A stretch of DNA of 64,000 nt from Prostheceraeus crozeri (GCA_907163375.1 CAJQUW010012665.1:1-64000); one strand, 5' to 3'. Counted from the first letter of the stretch, positions 1-11,200 are shown. Notes: generated by a model not told the origin, from the sequence alone. Numbers and translations: made by a program.

Positions 1-2
1 GA

Positions 3-770
3 TCACTCCTCGAAAATATTTTCTATAACTCTATCATGAATTTTTTTATCAATATTAATTGTAATGAAGCCATAATCTTTTGACCAAGCATTATTACACG
101 ATTGTTTAAATTCATCTTTATTTCTTACACATAAATCTCTTAACAAATCACTTAAGTTTCTTGCATTTATTTCAAATAGTATAAATATATTTGCATTCTT
201 TCTAATAACACTTCCGTCTAATGAATACATACTTTGTGTTAAATAAAATACACTACAGTTATTATGTCTACCTCTTGTGAAATAATTTCTCTGAACTGAC
301 TGATTTCTATCATTAACACAATCATCAAAAATTACACAATGTTTCATTGTTTTATCTAGTTTACTAGGATCTTGCATATTACCACTATCATCTATTAATT
401 GTATCTTTATATGGTTATTTTTATTAGATTCTACTAACTGATTATTTTTTGCTGCTTCTTCACACCACGAACTTATTTCTTCTTCATCTTCAGATTTTTC
501 ATATTCTTTGAATAATGAAGCAATTGCTGTTTTTTTAAGATTATTTTCAAATCCATATTTTAAAAATTGATAGACGGGTTGTTCTGCCGTTGTTGTATAA
601 ATTATAAGATTGTTATAATCCAAAAAATTTGGAGTCGTTAAAATTTTAAATAATAGATACGTTTTTCCGCAACCTGATCTTCCACAAATAACTGACAAAA
701 CTTTATTAGATAAATTTGGATGATGATTAAATTTAAGTTTCTTTTTATTTAATGGGGGTACTTTACTCAT
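3..770 (-). CDS. Polinton packaging ATPase (A32/FtsK-HerA-like)
   Basis: A 255-residue protein with a P-loop NTPase core. A Walker A motif GRSGCGKT lies near residues 30-37 and a Walker B-like stretch VIFDDC near residues 147-152. This fits the genome-packaging ATPase that Polintons share with adenoviruses and large DNA viruses, which is thought to drive DNA into the capsid. Length is typical of the family. It is the left-most gene visible, transcribed leftward like the next three genes. Function is inferred from the motifs and the neighbours. Confidence 0.85.
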   Translation of the reverse strand: MSKVPPLNKKKLKFNHHPNLSNKVLSVICGRSGCGKTYLLFKILTTPNFLDYNNLIIYTTTAEQPVYQFLKYGFENNLKKTAIASLFKEYEKSEDEEEISSWCEEAAKNNQLVESNKNNHIKIQLIDDSGNMQDPSKLDKTMKHCVIFDDCVNDRNQSVQRNYFTRGRHNNCSVFYLTQSMYSLDGSVIRKNANIFILFEINARNLSDLLRDLCVRNKDEFKQSCNNAWSKDYGFITINIDKKIHDRVIENIFEE

Positions 771-950
771 TTTTTAATAAAAAAATTTATTTTTATTTTA
801 TTTTTATTTTTAAAGAAGAAGAAGAAAATTAAACTTCTCTAGCTTCGCGTGGGAGTTTATACCTCTCGAACCAAAAGATCTATCATAATCTCTTCACCTC
901 CAAAATTTATTTCTTGTCCTTTCTCATCAGTGATTCTAATGCCAATGTTG

Positions 951-1646
951 TTAATAGTTTTTTCTTGTAATAGGAAAATATATTAATGTTTGTGGAATTA
1001 CATTTAATCTATAACCAATGGGTACAGTAAAAGCTGGAAAACTGAATATTAATTTTGATAATTTACCATTTATATATCCTCCTTCAATAATGTCACAATG
1101 TACAACAATTGAATTTATTTCAGTTATTTTTGGAATCTTCTCACCTAAATGATAACCTTGACTATAAGTTTGTTTATTAAATCCTAATAGCTTTGACAAT
1201 GATCTATCATGATTAAAATCAACTTGATGGTTTTCGTCTAAAGTAAGAGAAAATTTATTAACTGCCGGTTCAACTGCAAAATGTAATTGTTTCTTATCTT
1301 TAAATGGTATACCTAAATGTCTCTTAATTTCATTTGATATTGTTTCAACTTCGTAAGAACCAGGAAGAAAAGTTAATATTTTCCACGTTTTGCCTTTATC
1401 AGTAGAATATCTAAATTGATCATTCACATCTTTGATAACGTTTTGAATAGTGTTAAATGTAGAGAAACTAGTCAATGCAATTTGATAATTTTTATTTTGT
1501 TCTAAATGTAGAATGGGTTCTAAATTACAAGTGTGTGATGAAGTAGTTGTTATAATTTTTAACGTCGTACTAAATTTTGATGAACCCAAAATCTCTGTCA
1601 ATTTTTCTAAATGATCATTAATTTTGTCTAAATCTGCTGAACACAT
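951..1646 (-). CDS. Polinton minor capsid (penton-like) protein
   Basis: The likely start is the Met at 1646, giving about 231 residues; the open frame extends to 1736 but its first part runs into an intergenic repeat. The protein shows the spread-out beta-strand pattern of the Polinton penton-like single jelly-roll protein: an early strand pair around NYQIALTSF, a central LPGSYEVETIS segment, an LLGF motif in the second half and a hydrophobic carboxy end. Its place beside the packaging ATPase supports this. In the family it would form the capsid vertices. The call is from pattern and position only. Confidence 0.65.
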   Translation of the reverse strand: MCSADLDKINDHLEKLTEILGSSKFSTTLKIITTTSSHTCNLEPILHLEQNKNYQIALTSFSTFNTIQNVIKDVNDQFRYSTDKGKTWKILTFLPGSYEVETISNEIKRHLGIPFKDKKQLHFAVEPAVNKFSLTLDENHQVDFNHDRSLSKLLGFNKQTYSQGYHLGEKIPKITEINSIVVHCDIIEGGYINGKLSKLIFSFPAFTVPIGYRLNVIPQTLIYFPITRKNY

Positions 1647-1715
1647 TTTTAAACTAAAAAAATTAAATAAATATTTTTTTATGAAAAAAGTAAAACAACA
1701 ACATATTTCAGCTAC

Positions 1716-1790
1716 GGGCGAAGCCCTTGAAGACATCAGAGATGTCCGGTTCGGGCGAAGCCCTTGAAGACATCAGAGATGTCCGGTTAT
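1716..1790. repeat. 38-bp direct duplication with GGGCGAAGCCC hairpin, inside Polinton
   Basis: Two adjacent copies of a roughly 38-bp unit, each starting with the palindrome GGGCGAAGCCC and ending in GATGTCCGGTT. Related GGGCGAAGCCC hairpins recur near 3461 and, in altered form, near 3714-3731, always between or outside the element's genes. Confidence 0.75.
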
Positions 1791-1894
1791 ACTTTTATAA
1801 TCCTCTTCATTTAGAATCTTCTTTTCTAACAGTCTTTTCAATATAGCATGAATTTCATTGAAACTAGAATTATGTCCTTCTTTTATTGCAGATA

Positions 1895-2593
1895 TTAAAT
1901 ATTTAATCTATTTAGTAATTCTTGTGGATCATCTGGTAAAAATACAGTTGTTTCAGTTTTCTGTTTTTCAGATAAACCTTTCCCTACTTTAACTCCCGTT
2001 GATAATAAATTTTCTAATTGTTTATAACGTCTAAGAGATTTTACTGCACCAACTCTGTCTAACATAGCTTTATATTTTATGAGATCTTCTACAGCATAAT
2101 TATTTAAATCTGCTCCTCTTAAAAGATTAACAAAATTTCTATCTAAATTAAAAGGAGATTTATCTGGTGAAAAAATTAAACCTCGAAAAGGTTGTGGAAA
2201 TATTTCTTTTTGTCCGAGATAAAATCTAGGTATTGTTTTTCCATCTATAAATGAAATAGAATGTTCAAATTGCATAGATTTTGGTAATTTCTTATTAATG
2301 TTTGATTCTAGTAATCCATAGTCATCTAATATAGTTTTGTGCTCTGGATCTGTTATATCAATTTGTTTATCATTATTTGTAAGTTCTTTTTCAAGAGTTT
2401 TAAATGGTTTCATAGTTTTTTCAAAATCAGTTTTTACTTGTTCGGTTTGCTGCATTTTTTCAAACATATCAGATTGAATACCAGCTTTTATCATTCTATG
2501 TTGAAGATGATTTTCTTTCATAATATTTCTTTGTTTTATTAACTCTTCTAATTGTTTTATTCTTTTAAAATTATCAGCTCTAATTTTATCCAT
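1895..2593 (-). CDS. Polinton-associated coiled-coil protein of unknown function
   Basis: The open frame extends to 2659, but the Met at 2593 (MDKIRADN) is the more likely start because the residues before it look like translated AT-rich spacer. The amino half is charged and helical, rich in Lys, Glu and Gln, and probably forms a coiled coil; the carboxy half is globular, with a phrase FPQPFRGLIFSPD. I do not recognise a named domain. Position between the penton-like and membrane-protein genes suggests a virion or morphogenesis role. Identification as part of the Polinton is by context. Confidence 0.55.
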   Translation of the reverse strand: MDKIRADNFKRIKQLEELIKQRNIMKENHLQHRMIKAGIQSDMFEKMQQTEQVKTDFEKTMKPFKTLEKELTNNDKQIDITDPEHKTILDDYGLLESNINKKLPKSMQFEHSISFIDGKTIPRFYLGQKEIFPQPFRGLIFSPDKSPFNLDRNFVNLLRGADLNNYAVEDLIKYKAMLDRVGAVKSLRRYKQLENLLSTGVKVGKGLSEKQKTETTVFLPDDPQELLNRLNI

Positions 2594-2714
2594 TTTTAAA
2601 ATATAATATTTGAATTTTGTGGTAACATTGGAATACAACAAAAACATTTTACTGAACAAATTATTTTTTTATTGCTTTGTTGTTTGACATCCTTTCGTTT
2701 AAAGTTTTCTCTTT

Positions 2715-3437
2715 TTAAGTTTTGTTTAATAAAGTTTTGTTCAATAAAGTTTTGCTTAAATTTTCGCTTAAAGTTTTTAGCTCTTCTAAAAAAAATTTGT
2801 CATTTTCTTCATTAGAAATTTTAGCATCACTAGAAATTTTGCCATCCTGTCTATTCTTATCATCAACTTTTTCGGACTGTAATTGAAAGGTTTGATTTAC
2901 TTCATTAGCTATTTGATCAAATTTTTCAATCTCATCTAACGTAATAACATTATCATCACATACTCTTTGAAAGTAGTAATGTAGTTTATCATAGACTTCT
3001 TTAATATGTAAATGCTTAGTTTTTAATGATTTTCGTTTCTTAGTTATTAAAGATTTATCTAACATTGTAACAAGTGAAGTTGCAAAAACACCCGTACCTG
3101 TTAAAGCAGTAGCAACTACTGGAATTACTAAAACACCTGAAGATATAACAATTGTTAAAGCACCTAGACTTATTGTTAAGAATATGCCAATTCCTTGTGT
3201 TACATTCTTAACTTGAGTCCATCTCTTTCTTAATTTTTTATAATGCTCTAATCTTAATAATAATTGAGATTCCTTATCTTTCATATAACGTACTCTATCT
3301 TTGTGTTTTTCTTTGTTCATTTTTTCAATGTTAATCTTTTCAATGTCCATTAAAGTAGAACTACGTTCATATGATAACGAAGGATATATTCTTGCGGTTT
3401 CTTCCACTTTTGTTTCATCCACTTTTGTTTCTTCCAT
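2715..3437 (-). CDS. Polinton-associated membrane protein with coiled coils
   Basis: A 240-residue protein. A charged amino region (about residues 30-75) rich in Lys and Glu is followed by two hydrophobic segments around residues 82-125 (GIFLTISLGALTIVISSGVL, then VIPVVATALTGTGVFATSL), which look like a transmembrane hairpin. A long charged helical tail follows, ending in short LLNKT repeats. Polintons often carry small membrane proteins of unknown role. It is the outermost gene at this end of the element. No family name can be given from sequence alone. Confidence 0.55.
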   Translation of the reverse strand: MEETKVDETKVEETARIYPSLSYERSSTLMDIEKINIEKMNKEKHKDRVRYMKDKESQLLLRLEHYKKLRKRWTQVKNVTQGIGIFLTISLGALTIVISSGVLVIPVVATALTGTGVFATSLVTMLDKSLITKKRKSLKTKHLHIKEVYDKLHYYFQRVCDDNVITLDEIEKFDQIANEVNQTFQLQSEKVDDKNRQDGKISSDAKISNEENDKFFLEELKTLSENLSKTLLNKTLLNKT

Positions 3438-3895
3438 TTTTAAAGAAATATTTTTAACGGGCGAAGCCCTGAACCTTCGGTTCGCAAGTCACATGATATA
3501 TTTTAAAAACCTGAAAAATGGATAAAATTCATGAATTTGAAATTCTCAACTTTTATGATTTTCGGTGTCCGGTTTTACATGACCTGGAACGGTCATGATT
3601 TAAGCAATGAAAAATGTCATAATCACAAATTTGAGATTCTCAACTTTTATGATTTTTTCGGTGTCCTGGAACGGTCATGATTTAAGCGAGGGTGAAAATC
3701 GAACCGAAGGTTCTAGGGCTTCGCGCTTCGCCCGATTGTAATTCTCAAATTTTGAGATTTTGAAAAATTTGAAAAATTGGGTATTTTTAAAAACGCTTAA
3801 ATTTTCGCCCTTCGGCCTTCAGCCACGTGAAATTTGAAGTCTACCTAAATTTTTGAAATTTTTTAAAATTTTGATTTTTTGAAAAAACCCGCAAA
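3438..3895. repeat. Polinton terminal non-coding region with diverged direct repeats
   Basis: No gene is visible. Two diverged copies of a segment containing TTCTCAACTTTTATGATTTT and GGAACGGTCATGATTTAAGC lie near 3540-3608 and 3640-3686. The rest is AT-rich with many AAATTTT runs. Such repeats fit the long terminal region of a Polinton. Confidence 0.6.
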
Positions 3896-3961
3896 AGTGT
3901 GACATCCGGCGCAAGCGAAGCGAAGCAAAGCGAAGCGAAGCGTCGCGCCGGATGTCACACT
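3896..3961. repeat. Terminal hairpin at Polinton end
   Basis: A perfect 17-bp inverted repeat (AGTGTGACATCCGGCGC and its complement) encloses a loop of AAGCG-type pentamer repeats. Coding-associated sequence stops here and ordinary flanking sequence starts at 3962. Confidence 0.7.
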
Positions 3962-6180
3962 ATAAACTACTAATGCTACTCTAAAAGAAAACCATAAATT
4001 TTTAAAAAAGTACTTTTGAAAATGTCAATTTTGCTCAAATTTTAACTGAAAGTTCAACATGCATACAAACTAAGTCACAAAAATTGAACTTTTGTCTGAC
4101 TTATTTTAGGAGATATCAAAAGAAGTTGATAGGGGCGTGCCCCCCGTCCTGGTAGGGTTAACGATTAAAAACAATGGATCCTTTCCTGGCCTTAGAGATA
4201 ACAGACCCAGCTTGTTTTTGCCAAATTAGTTTATCGTCCAAACAATGCTTCAAGTATAAATAGAATAACCAAATATAGAGTGGTATTCTGAAATGAGAAT
4301 TGTAGCAAACTTCAATTACTGACATTTTATTCAACTACATTTGGCCTTTTACGGCTTCTCAACATCGACACAACTCCCTATTAAAAGTTGCAGCCATACC
4401 CGGGGGAGAGTGAATCAGCCCGAAATTTGAGTTTTGAAAATATGCATTAAAATAAGCTTTAACAAATTGAATTTGCGGGCGTTTTAGGCATCGCATGAGG
4501 TTGGAAGTAATGCCATTGATCTTCTCTTTCTTTTGGTTGCACATTTTGCCGCTATACATAGTCATGTTTTGTCATGTTGTCCCAAGAGATGTGGATCGAA
4601 GTATCCTCATCTGTATGAAAAGGTTGAACCATAGAGTAAGTACATTTAGGTAGAGTGTCGACTCAAAAAACTGTCTGTATAGTGAAAATTACAGTTTTTT
4701 TAAAAAAGCTTAATTTTTGAAAATTTATATGCTACTGACATGAAGCCCACTTTATAAGTAGTATGAAGCAAGTTGGATATCAAAGGGAATGAATATTTGC
4801 TAACAATCTTAATTAAGGGGAAATTAAGCTATAATGATGTAGGAAATTTCATTAACTGCATCATAATGCAAGTCATTGCAAGTCTTCAAGGAAAAGTGGA
4901 GATTTTCTTTGTTGAGATGTCATGTCTTCGGCGGCATGATTCTTGAATCTGAATAGTAATAGTAATGTGGACCCATTTGCATCTTTCAAAGTTAATTATG
5001 ATAAGCCATCCTAACTAAGAGGAAATTAAGCTGATTATCAAGGGAATTTCATGATCCGTATTATAATGGAAGTCTTCATGAAAAAGTCGCGATATTATTC
5101 GTGCTTTGGCTGAAATTTCAAGTTTTCAATCCAATTTTCACCGGTATGATTTTATGATTCACGAAATTCATGCCTCACTTCTTGAATCTGAATAATGATG
5201 TGGAACCATTTACATCTTTCAAAGTTAATTGAAATCATTGTCCTTGATTATGTGATTTTGCTCTGCCAGTGGCAGGTTGCCTGTGATATGATCACGCTTA
5301 AGAAGATTCTCTTGAGGTTGAGGATGAAAGTAATAGGAACCCATCGAATTTATAATTTAACAAACATTAAATCTCCAAGGCTGTCATGGCACTGAGAATC
5401 TGTTAAATACCATCATTCCTTCTGCATTACAAACATGATCACTCAATTCCGTGGCAATTACTTACTCTATGTCCGTGCAGATTGTGACAGTCGAGTAAAT
5501 TTTCCTTGTAACTTTCTCTTCTCCCTTTTAGGCGGGACTACATTCCAGAAAGAACATCTGCCACATTCAAATTCAATCTGCCGACGGAGAAGCCTCTTGT
5601 TCCGCCATGCAGATCAGTACGAACCAGCTGTCTCTTCTCCAACACAATTCCATTGGAAAGCGGATCCTATGAGCTGCACCCTTCGTTTTCATCAGAATCC
5701 ATAAATCGTCGAAAAATACAATTACAAAAGGAAGGGAAATGGAATTATGCAGCAAAAGACTTTTCTTTTATTTATTGATGGACACATGGGCTTAGACAAC
5801 AATTCTGCAAATGATTTGAAACATTACCAAATATCACAGCATGTCCGCGGGTAGCATTGCCAATTGAAAGGCACAGTTTAAATGAGTATATCACATTAGG
5901 TGCATATCTTATGTCAGAACAGTTTTTGGATGATTGTTTTACATTACTCATTCATAATTCATTGATTTATGAGATGTCACTTTCAGAAGTCTTCTGCAAA
6001 TAGATTTATTTTAAGGGATTGACTTTGTGGTGAATTCAAACTATGTATTCAAATGTATTCTACACGAAAAAGGGCTACATACACTGACAAAGTCCCAAGT
6101 GAGTACCAGAATGAGTACTGAGCCTGAGTACCAACTATGACTAAGAACTGAGTCCCAAAATCTAGTACTCATTGGGTTAG
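3962..6180. other. Intergenic DNA with a diverged tandem duplication
   Basis: No convincing gene; open frames are short and unlike known proteins. Segments near 4808-4996 and 5012-5230 are diverged copies of each other, sharing GAGGAAATTAAGC-like and ATCTTTCAAAGTTAATT blocks. Confidence 0.5.
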
Positions 6181-6185
6181 AAACA

Positions 6186-6242
6186 GGGATGCGGAGTCGG
6201 AGTCCCGGAGTCCTATCAAAATGCTAGGACTCCGCATCCCTG
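6186..6242. repeat. Short inverted repeat (15-bp arms)
   Basis: CAGGGATGCGGAGTC and its complement face each other across a 27-nt loop rich in GGAGTCC repeats. It is probably a hairpin or a remnant of a small mobile element. Confidence 0.6.
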
Positions 6243-6826
6243 GTTAGAAAGCACAGTACTTAATTCATACTCATACTTGAGTTGCATATAGGACTAGCAC
6301 CTCCATTATATCGAACCCGCTGTATCACATAAACACATCTATCGCAGAACTACTTTGCCAATTAAACACAAATGCGTTTGGATCACTAAAATATGCACAA
6401 GAATCAAAGCGTAGTCGGTGAAGTGGGTAGACGTTGGCAAGGCACAAAGCACTGTCGCTGAGGATGCTTTTCATCCAAATTGATGTCTCAGGTTCATTGA
6501 GAAGATATCGATAAAATGTCACAGGTTGGTTTGCAGGATCCCCTATTGTTTCAATTCACCCACTTCGAAAACTCATCTATTGATATTGATATTTTCGTCA
6601 TATCAGTAGTAGAAATGTGAAGGCATTGCGTGTTGAAATTGATTTGTACACGAATCTCAAAACAAAAAGATTCTTCATCCACTTCTTGTATTGCCAAGTT
6701 AAATAAAATAAAGAAATACTGTACAAAAGTTAAAAGGATTACGAGGACATGTCCAGAGGCATTTCGCCGGTTCACTTCAGTGGAACACACTGGATTATAG
6801 AATGGTAAGTTGCGATGTCTGACATA

Positions 6827-7045
6827 CACTGTAAACCAGCACCTCCTGAAATCGAAGAAACCTGCATCCTAAAGCGCCACACACTAGAATTTTAGGAGGT
6901 TGCGTGAAATAGAATGTTGACATACTAAAGAGAACAATAACCCTAGTGCGCTAGCCTCCTAAAACGCTTTGCTTTAGGATTTTTTTATTAGTTACGAATA
7001 GTGTCTGGCTTTAGTGTGTGATTTAGGAGGTGCTGGTTTAGAGTG
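6827..7045. mobile_element. MITE with TA target duplication (CACTGTAAACC termini)
   Basis: The ends read CACTGTAAACCAGCACCTCC and, as reverse complement, CACTCTAAACCAGCACCTCC, flanked on both sides by TA (6825-6826 and 7046-7047). The arms continue imperfectly inward with CTAAA and CACACAC blocks. There is no coding capacity. The TA duplication suggests mobilisation by a Tc1/mariner-group transposase. A related terminus occurs at 34971. Confidence 0.8.
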
Positions 7046-7084
7046 TAGAGAGCGGTCACGAGAGTGAGCTAATAAAGATGAATA

Positions 7085-7522
7085 TTAATCTGCTACCACG
7101 CAAGGTGAATTTGATAAGTTTCTTTCTGTACGCAAAGAGCCAGCACCATAACTTTGATAATGAGCGACTAGAATTTGTAGATAGCGGAAATTGTTTCTAC
7201 TACCAATGATAGAAAAGTAAGATGACGGACTGCGATTTTTGTCAAAAGTTCTGCAGGATATAATTTGACAAATAAACAGAGCTGGCACGAGCATTTTTCG
7301 ATCTTGGTCTTATATCCACAGTAATAGCCCATTTCGGGAGATGTTCAGCAATTCTCATGGATAAGCGGCGCTCAATACGACCGACATAGCTGAGTCCACA
7401 GCTGCATTCGAATTTGTAGAATTATATGAGATCGGATGACTTTGCTCAGTTTATCCTTGAGAGAACCAGTCAGAATAGTATGGGCAAGAAAAGAATAATC
7501 TGATCCACAGCAGGATACATTC
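7085..7522 (-). pseudogene. Penelope-like element, GIY-YIG endonuclease part
   Basis: On the minus strand the region around 7340-7470 reads, with frame changes, as YKFECSCGLSYVGRIERRL and RIAEHLPKW. This is the Cys-containing GIY-YIG nuclease signature of Penelope-like retroelements. The nuclease nicks target DNA for reverse transcription. The remaining tail towards 7085 is weakly similar to the end of that domain. It is separated from its reverse transcriptase (7947-8670) by an inserted MITE. The copy is broken in several frames and old. Family assignment is confident; exact ends are not. Confidence 0.75.
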
Positions 7523-7946
7523 GGTGACATGCCACGCGTAATTCAGGAGCACCCCAAACATCTGTGGTTAAACATATTCTATTCTTCTACCCGCGTACAT
7601 ACGCGCTGCACTAAGAGTTGGAAATTACTTGCTCTGATACTGTTAAAACATGGGGAATTTTTATGAATACGCGCGGGTGAGCGTTTATAGTTTGCGCATC
7701 GTCTACGGTTGTCTGCGCTGCCGCTTGAACCACGGATGAACCGCTAGGCATGTTCTGTCTTCCCTGAGCATGAAATTGAGGTCCTATCACATTGTTTAGC
7801 CTCTGATACATGCAGACACATGAGACGCAAAGTCTATATAACAGGACTGCCGACAGATGTTGCAGGAATGTCCCGCATAGCCACGGATGTTTAGGGTCAT
7901 GTGTAATTACGTGTAGTTTACGTGTAATTGAGTGTGGCATGTCACC
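7523..7946 (+). mobile_element. MITE family 1, copy A (GGTGACATGCCAC termini), inside Penelope-like element
   Basis: A 424-bp element whose ends are GGTGACATGCCAC and its complement GTGGCATGTCACC. The terminal 65 bp also pair imperfectly, with repeated ACGTGTAATT-like words. It is the most complete of five copies or fragments in this window (others at 11236, 13177, 28009 and 29286). It lies between the two halves of a Penelope-like element, so it inserted after that element. No clear target duplication was found. Confidence 0.8.
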
Positions 7947-8670
7947 AAGTGTGTGCTCGTTCAACAGAAGAGATCAGACGAGAGCGAACTTCACGCGCTT
8001 TCAAATCTCCCTGAAAGGGGATATGAACAAAAACAGGTTTGCAACTGTGTCCGATCATGACTTCACGTTTGGCATCAGCATAACCGTAAGTATTGATGAA
8101 CCTATCACGGCAACCAATCATCTTCAAGGTCTCAGTTAACGCGCGCAGCTCCTGAGCTAACTCCACAGAACATATCATCCTGGCACGATGGAAGACAATA
8201 CGGACAAAGTTATTATTATAAGTCATAGGTACTTAGTGGTACATAGTGGTTTTCGAATCACTCGGGTGCGAGCATGACCAGAATCGATGCGAATGCCGGA
8301 AACATCCAGAAAATTGAGGAAAATTTCTTTTTCCATCTCCATGGAAACTGATATTGTCATGAAGGGAGTTCAAAGAACGATAGAAAGCACGCGCATCATT
8401 CTGAAACTTGCAAAGAACGAAAGTATCGTCCACATAACGAGTTTCATCAGGCCACTATCAGCAGAGTGATTGGTCAACATCTTGGTCTCCAAATGACCAA
8501 GAAAGATGTTGGCTAGGATAGGGCCAAGTGGGTCTCCCATGGCCACGCCATCCGTCTGGTTGTACAGAACCCATCAAAACTGAATGGAATATCCTTAGTG
8601 CAGAAGAGAATCAAATTCCGAAGAGTATCAAATTTAAATCTAATTAGTGGTACTCATCATGCAGTACATA
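7947..8670 (-). pseudogene. Penelope-like element, reverse transcriptase part
   Basis: On the minus strand 8490-8570 reads NQTDGVAMGDPLGPILANIF, followed near 8433 by RYVDDTFVLCKF. These are the fingers/palm motif and the catalytic YVDD box of Penelope-like reverse transcriptases. Downstream, FHRARMICS and KPVFVHIPF segments (8226-7960) match the thumb and linker region before the GIY-YIG domain. The catalytic Asp pair is present, but the frame is interrupted several times, so the copy is inactive. Upstream sequence beyond 8670 is not recognisable. Confidence 0.85.
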
Positions 8671-9320
8671 TTTCATGCAATTCAAGCTTGTGATTAACAG
8701 ACATCTCGAAGTTTATGAGCCAGATAAAGAATCCCGAAAATCATTTATTTTATTGGGCCAAAAGGTCATCGTATTTATTGCTCAGAGTTGCTGTCGAACG
8801 GTGGGAAATTAACGCCATTTTAGATAAGCTGAAAATTTGATTATATCGCCTATCAAAGACTTCATTTTCTTCCATTGCAATTTTTGATTATCACTTGAAC
8901 GTGGTAAAATTAGATTTTCCATATCAAAACTTGTTTACAATTTTTTCTGTGGGCAAACTGCATGCATATGCGTCTCCAGACCAAGAAATTTATAAATAAC
9001 TTTCATAAGAAAATTAAGTGATATCTGAACATTTGCCATTGATGAAAGTTGCCACAATCAGGCATTGATCAACCCATCAATCGCTTGATTGTGTGATCAT
9101 CTGTTCTTATCAAAATTTTACTGTTGATCTTGTCCGAACCGTTGCAATTTTGTCGCAACGAGCGGGACACATTCATTACGCAATAAATTTCCTCATTTTT
9201 ACGGATAATAGATTATACCAGATTATTACATAGTTGTAGAATCGCATTCAGAATCCCTTCTACATTTGATAGAATTTGCTCACAGTGAAAAGCTTAGTAT
9301 ACTAAGATATTTTAGTATGC
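8671..9320. other. Intergenic, no feature recognised
   Basis: AT-rich sequence with no credible gene, repeat or RNA structure seen. Confidence 0.4.
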
Positions 9321-9322
9321 CT

Positions 9323-9380
9323 TAGATATCTGCGATAGAATCATTATACCAGTAGAGACTGATTCTATCGCGGATATCTA
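9323..9380. repeat. Hairpin, 21-bp stem and 16-nt loop
   Basis: TAGATATCTGCGATAGAATC and its near-complement at 9360-9380 pair with one mismatch. The compact size would suit a small RNA hairpin, but no expression evidence can be read from sequence. Confidence 0.7.
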
Positions 9381-9407
9381 TGGTCCTCGCAATCTGGCAC
9401 ACATTAT

Positions 9408-9543
9408 AACGGATAGAGGATAGCTATACGATTCTCTAGGACATAGCTCGTGAGATCATTTGATATATCCCTCGGGCTAAAGCCCTCTGAATTCATCAAA
9501 TCATTTTCCCTCTATCCGGAGAATCGCATAGCCACTATCCATT
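9408..9543. repeat. Imperfect long hairpin (136 nt)
   Basis: The arms GGATAGAGGATAGCTATACG and, complementary, GGATAGTGGCTATGCG pair imperfectly. Nested inside are ATCATTTGAT with its near-complement and a GGGCTAAAGCCC hairpin. It is likely a small fold-back element. Confidence 0.6.
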
Positions 9544-11200
9544 ACTTAGTTATGAGTTATTCTTTCATATTTAATTTCATTGTTGTTATTTATAGGACAT
9601 AACAGAATAAATTCTCATAATTTCATAGTTTTGCTAGGAAAGTGCAAAAATAACTGAATTGCTCATTTGCAAGAATAGTTCAGTTATTCTCACAATTGAT
9701 GCTAGAGCATGCTCTGGAGCAATATCACTGATGGTTCGATTCATTTACTAGAAAAAAAGTGATACATACCACACGAGAACAGATAATATTGCTTCCATTA
9801 TGACACATTACTACGTAGCGTATACGATAGAATATAGTTCCTTGCTCCATTTGTTTTTCATTTGTTTTCTAACCACTTCTTTTTCATTCTTCATCGGTCT
9901 AACATTAGAAGCAGCCACCATCAGGCTTTTGAACATCAAATTGTTCAGTTAATTCAACTTAACTTGCTAATTTGTGCTACTGTTTTGGTTATTTTTGATA
10001 GCTTATATCTTATGACTGTTCGTTTAAGAAACATACCGCATCTCTGTGAATTTTTGAGAATGTCCATTGTATCAACCACAAAGATGCCTTCCAAAAGCAA
10101 ATTTTGCAAGAGTAAATTTCAGAATAAATTAGACACTTTTGTGGCAGTTTTCTTGCACAATAGGGCTTCATTAGTTTATCATTATTATATTTCCAAGTCA
10201 CTGATTGCTTCATCCGTGTTTCCTGCAAATTCGAAAACGATTCTAATACTGTCTTCTTCATTGAAATTTCTCATTCATCGCACCTCTTGGGTTACAAAAA
10301 TTGAATTGGTGCTGACGTATCGACCTAACAACTTTCCTCGACCTCTTTGACAATCCCCTTGGTGTGTGGTGAAGTCTTCAATTAGGCCTGTCATTCATGC
10401 GTCAATGTTACAATTGTTAAATTGAACGCAGCAGAATTGCATCTTGAACTAATTGCTTCTATGGCTGAATTAAAAACTGTGAATGTAACTGACTTTTGAA
10501 TATGAAGGTGAAAATCATAGAGCTGGGCTATGATTGATCATTGCTTTCTGCTGATAACAAAATAGATGTACCATAGACAAATGTGATGCATGGAGATCTT
10601 CATAGTTTCAAAACACTCGTGATATAAACCTCGTGATGTGCAGAATACTCGTGTTTTGAAATTATGAGAATAAATTTCTCTACACCACATTTATCTATGG
10701 TACACTTATTCATGATAGTTTTCAGAAAATCCTCCAAACGTTTGCAATACATGCATGATGCTTTCTGCATATTCGAATGAATAACAGACACTTAGGATGC
10801 GTCATAGACAACGCACTATGATGCAAGGTAGAAAGCGTGCACGTAAGGTCAAGAACACGTTGGTCTGTCGAAATATTCACAGTTTGTGCATCAAGCATCC
10901 AAATATTAAGGCCAATAATCATGCTAGAATTTTCAATCCTGATTTGAGATTTTCATGGTCATGATAGTCTAATGGCTCAACCTGTTGCAAGAGCAATCAA
11001 GTTGGATGAATGGGTCACAATGATGTGGTCAGCGTTGCCGAGGTGAAGCAGTGCAGCATAGCATGGACATAAGGTGGAGAAAACTGGAAATACTGACCCC
11101 CAACCTCTCATCCAGAGAATCCCCTGTGTCCCAATCGTGGAGGATAAAGGTTCGTGTTTTCAGGCAGTCTTTTTAATTAACTCTTTATGCCGGATGTGTT
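9544..11200. other. Intergenic, no gene recognised
   Basis: The longest open frame (9862-10350, plus) resembles translated AT-rich DNA, is rich in Ile, Ser and Phe and has no domain. It is not called as a gene. Confidence 0.4.

Larger units (their letters stand above)
1..3961 (-). mobile_element. Polinton/Maverick element, one end, truncated by window edge
   Basis: Four consecutive minus-strand genes with short spacers match the morphogenesis block of a Polinton: packaging ATPase, penton-like protein, a coiled-coil protein and a membrane protein. The element runs off the left window edge, so its polymerase, integrase, protease and major capsid genes are not in view. Its outer end is probably 3961, where a 17-bp inverted repeat (3896-3912 and 3945-3961) closes the AT-rich terminal region and unrelated sequence begins. 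In the part seen it looks whole, with no obvious breaks, so it is probably a young copy. The family call rests on gene content and order; the end position is inferred. Confidence 0.8.

Noticed and set aside
9862-10350. 162-codon open frame, plus strand
   Set aside because: AT-rich composition, no domain, no splice support and an overlapping frame on the other strand; probably chance.
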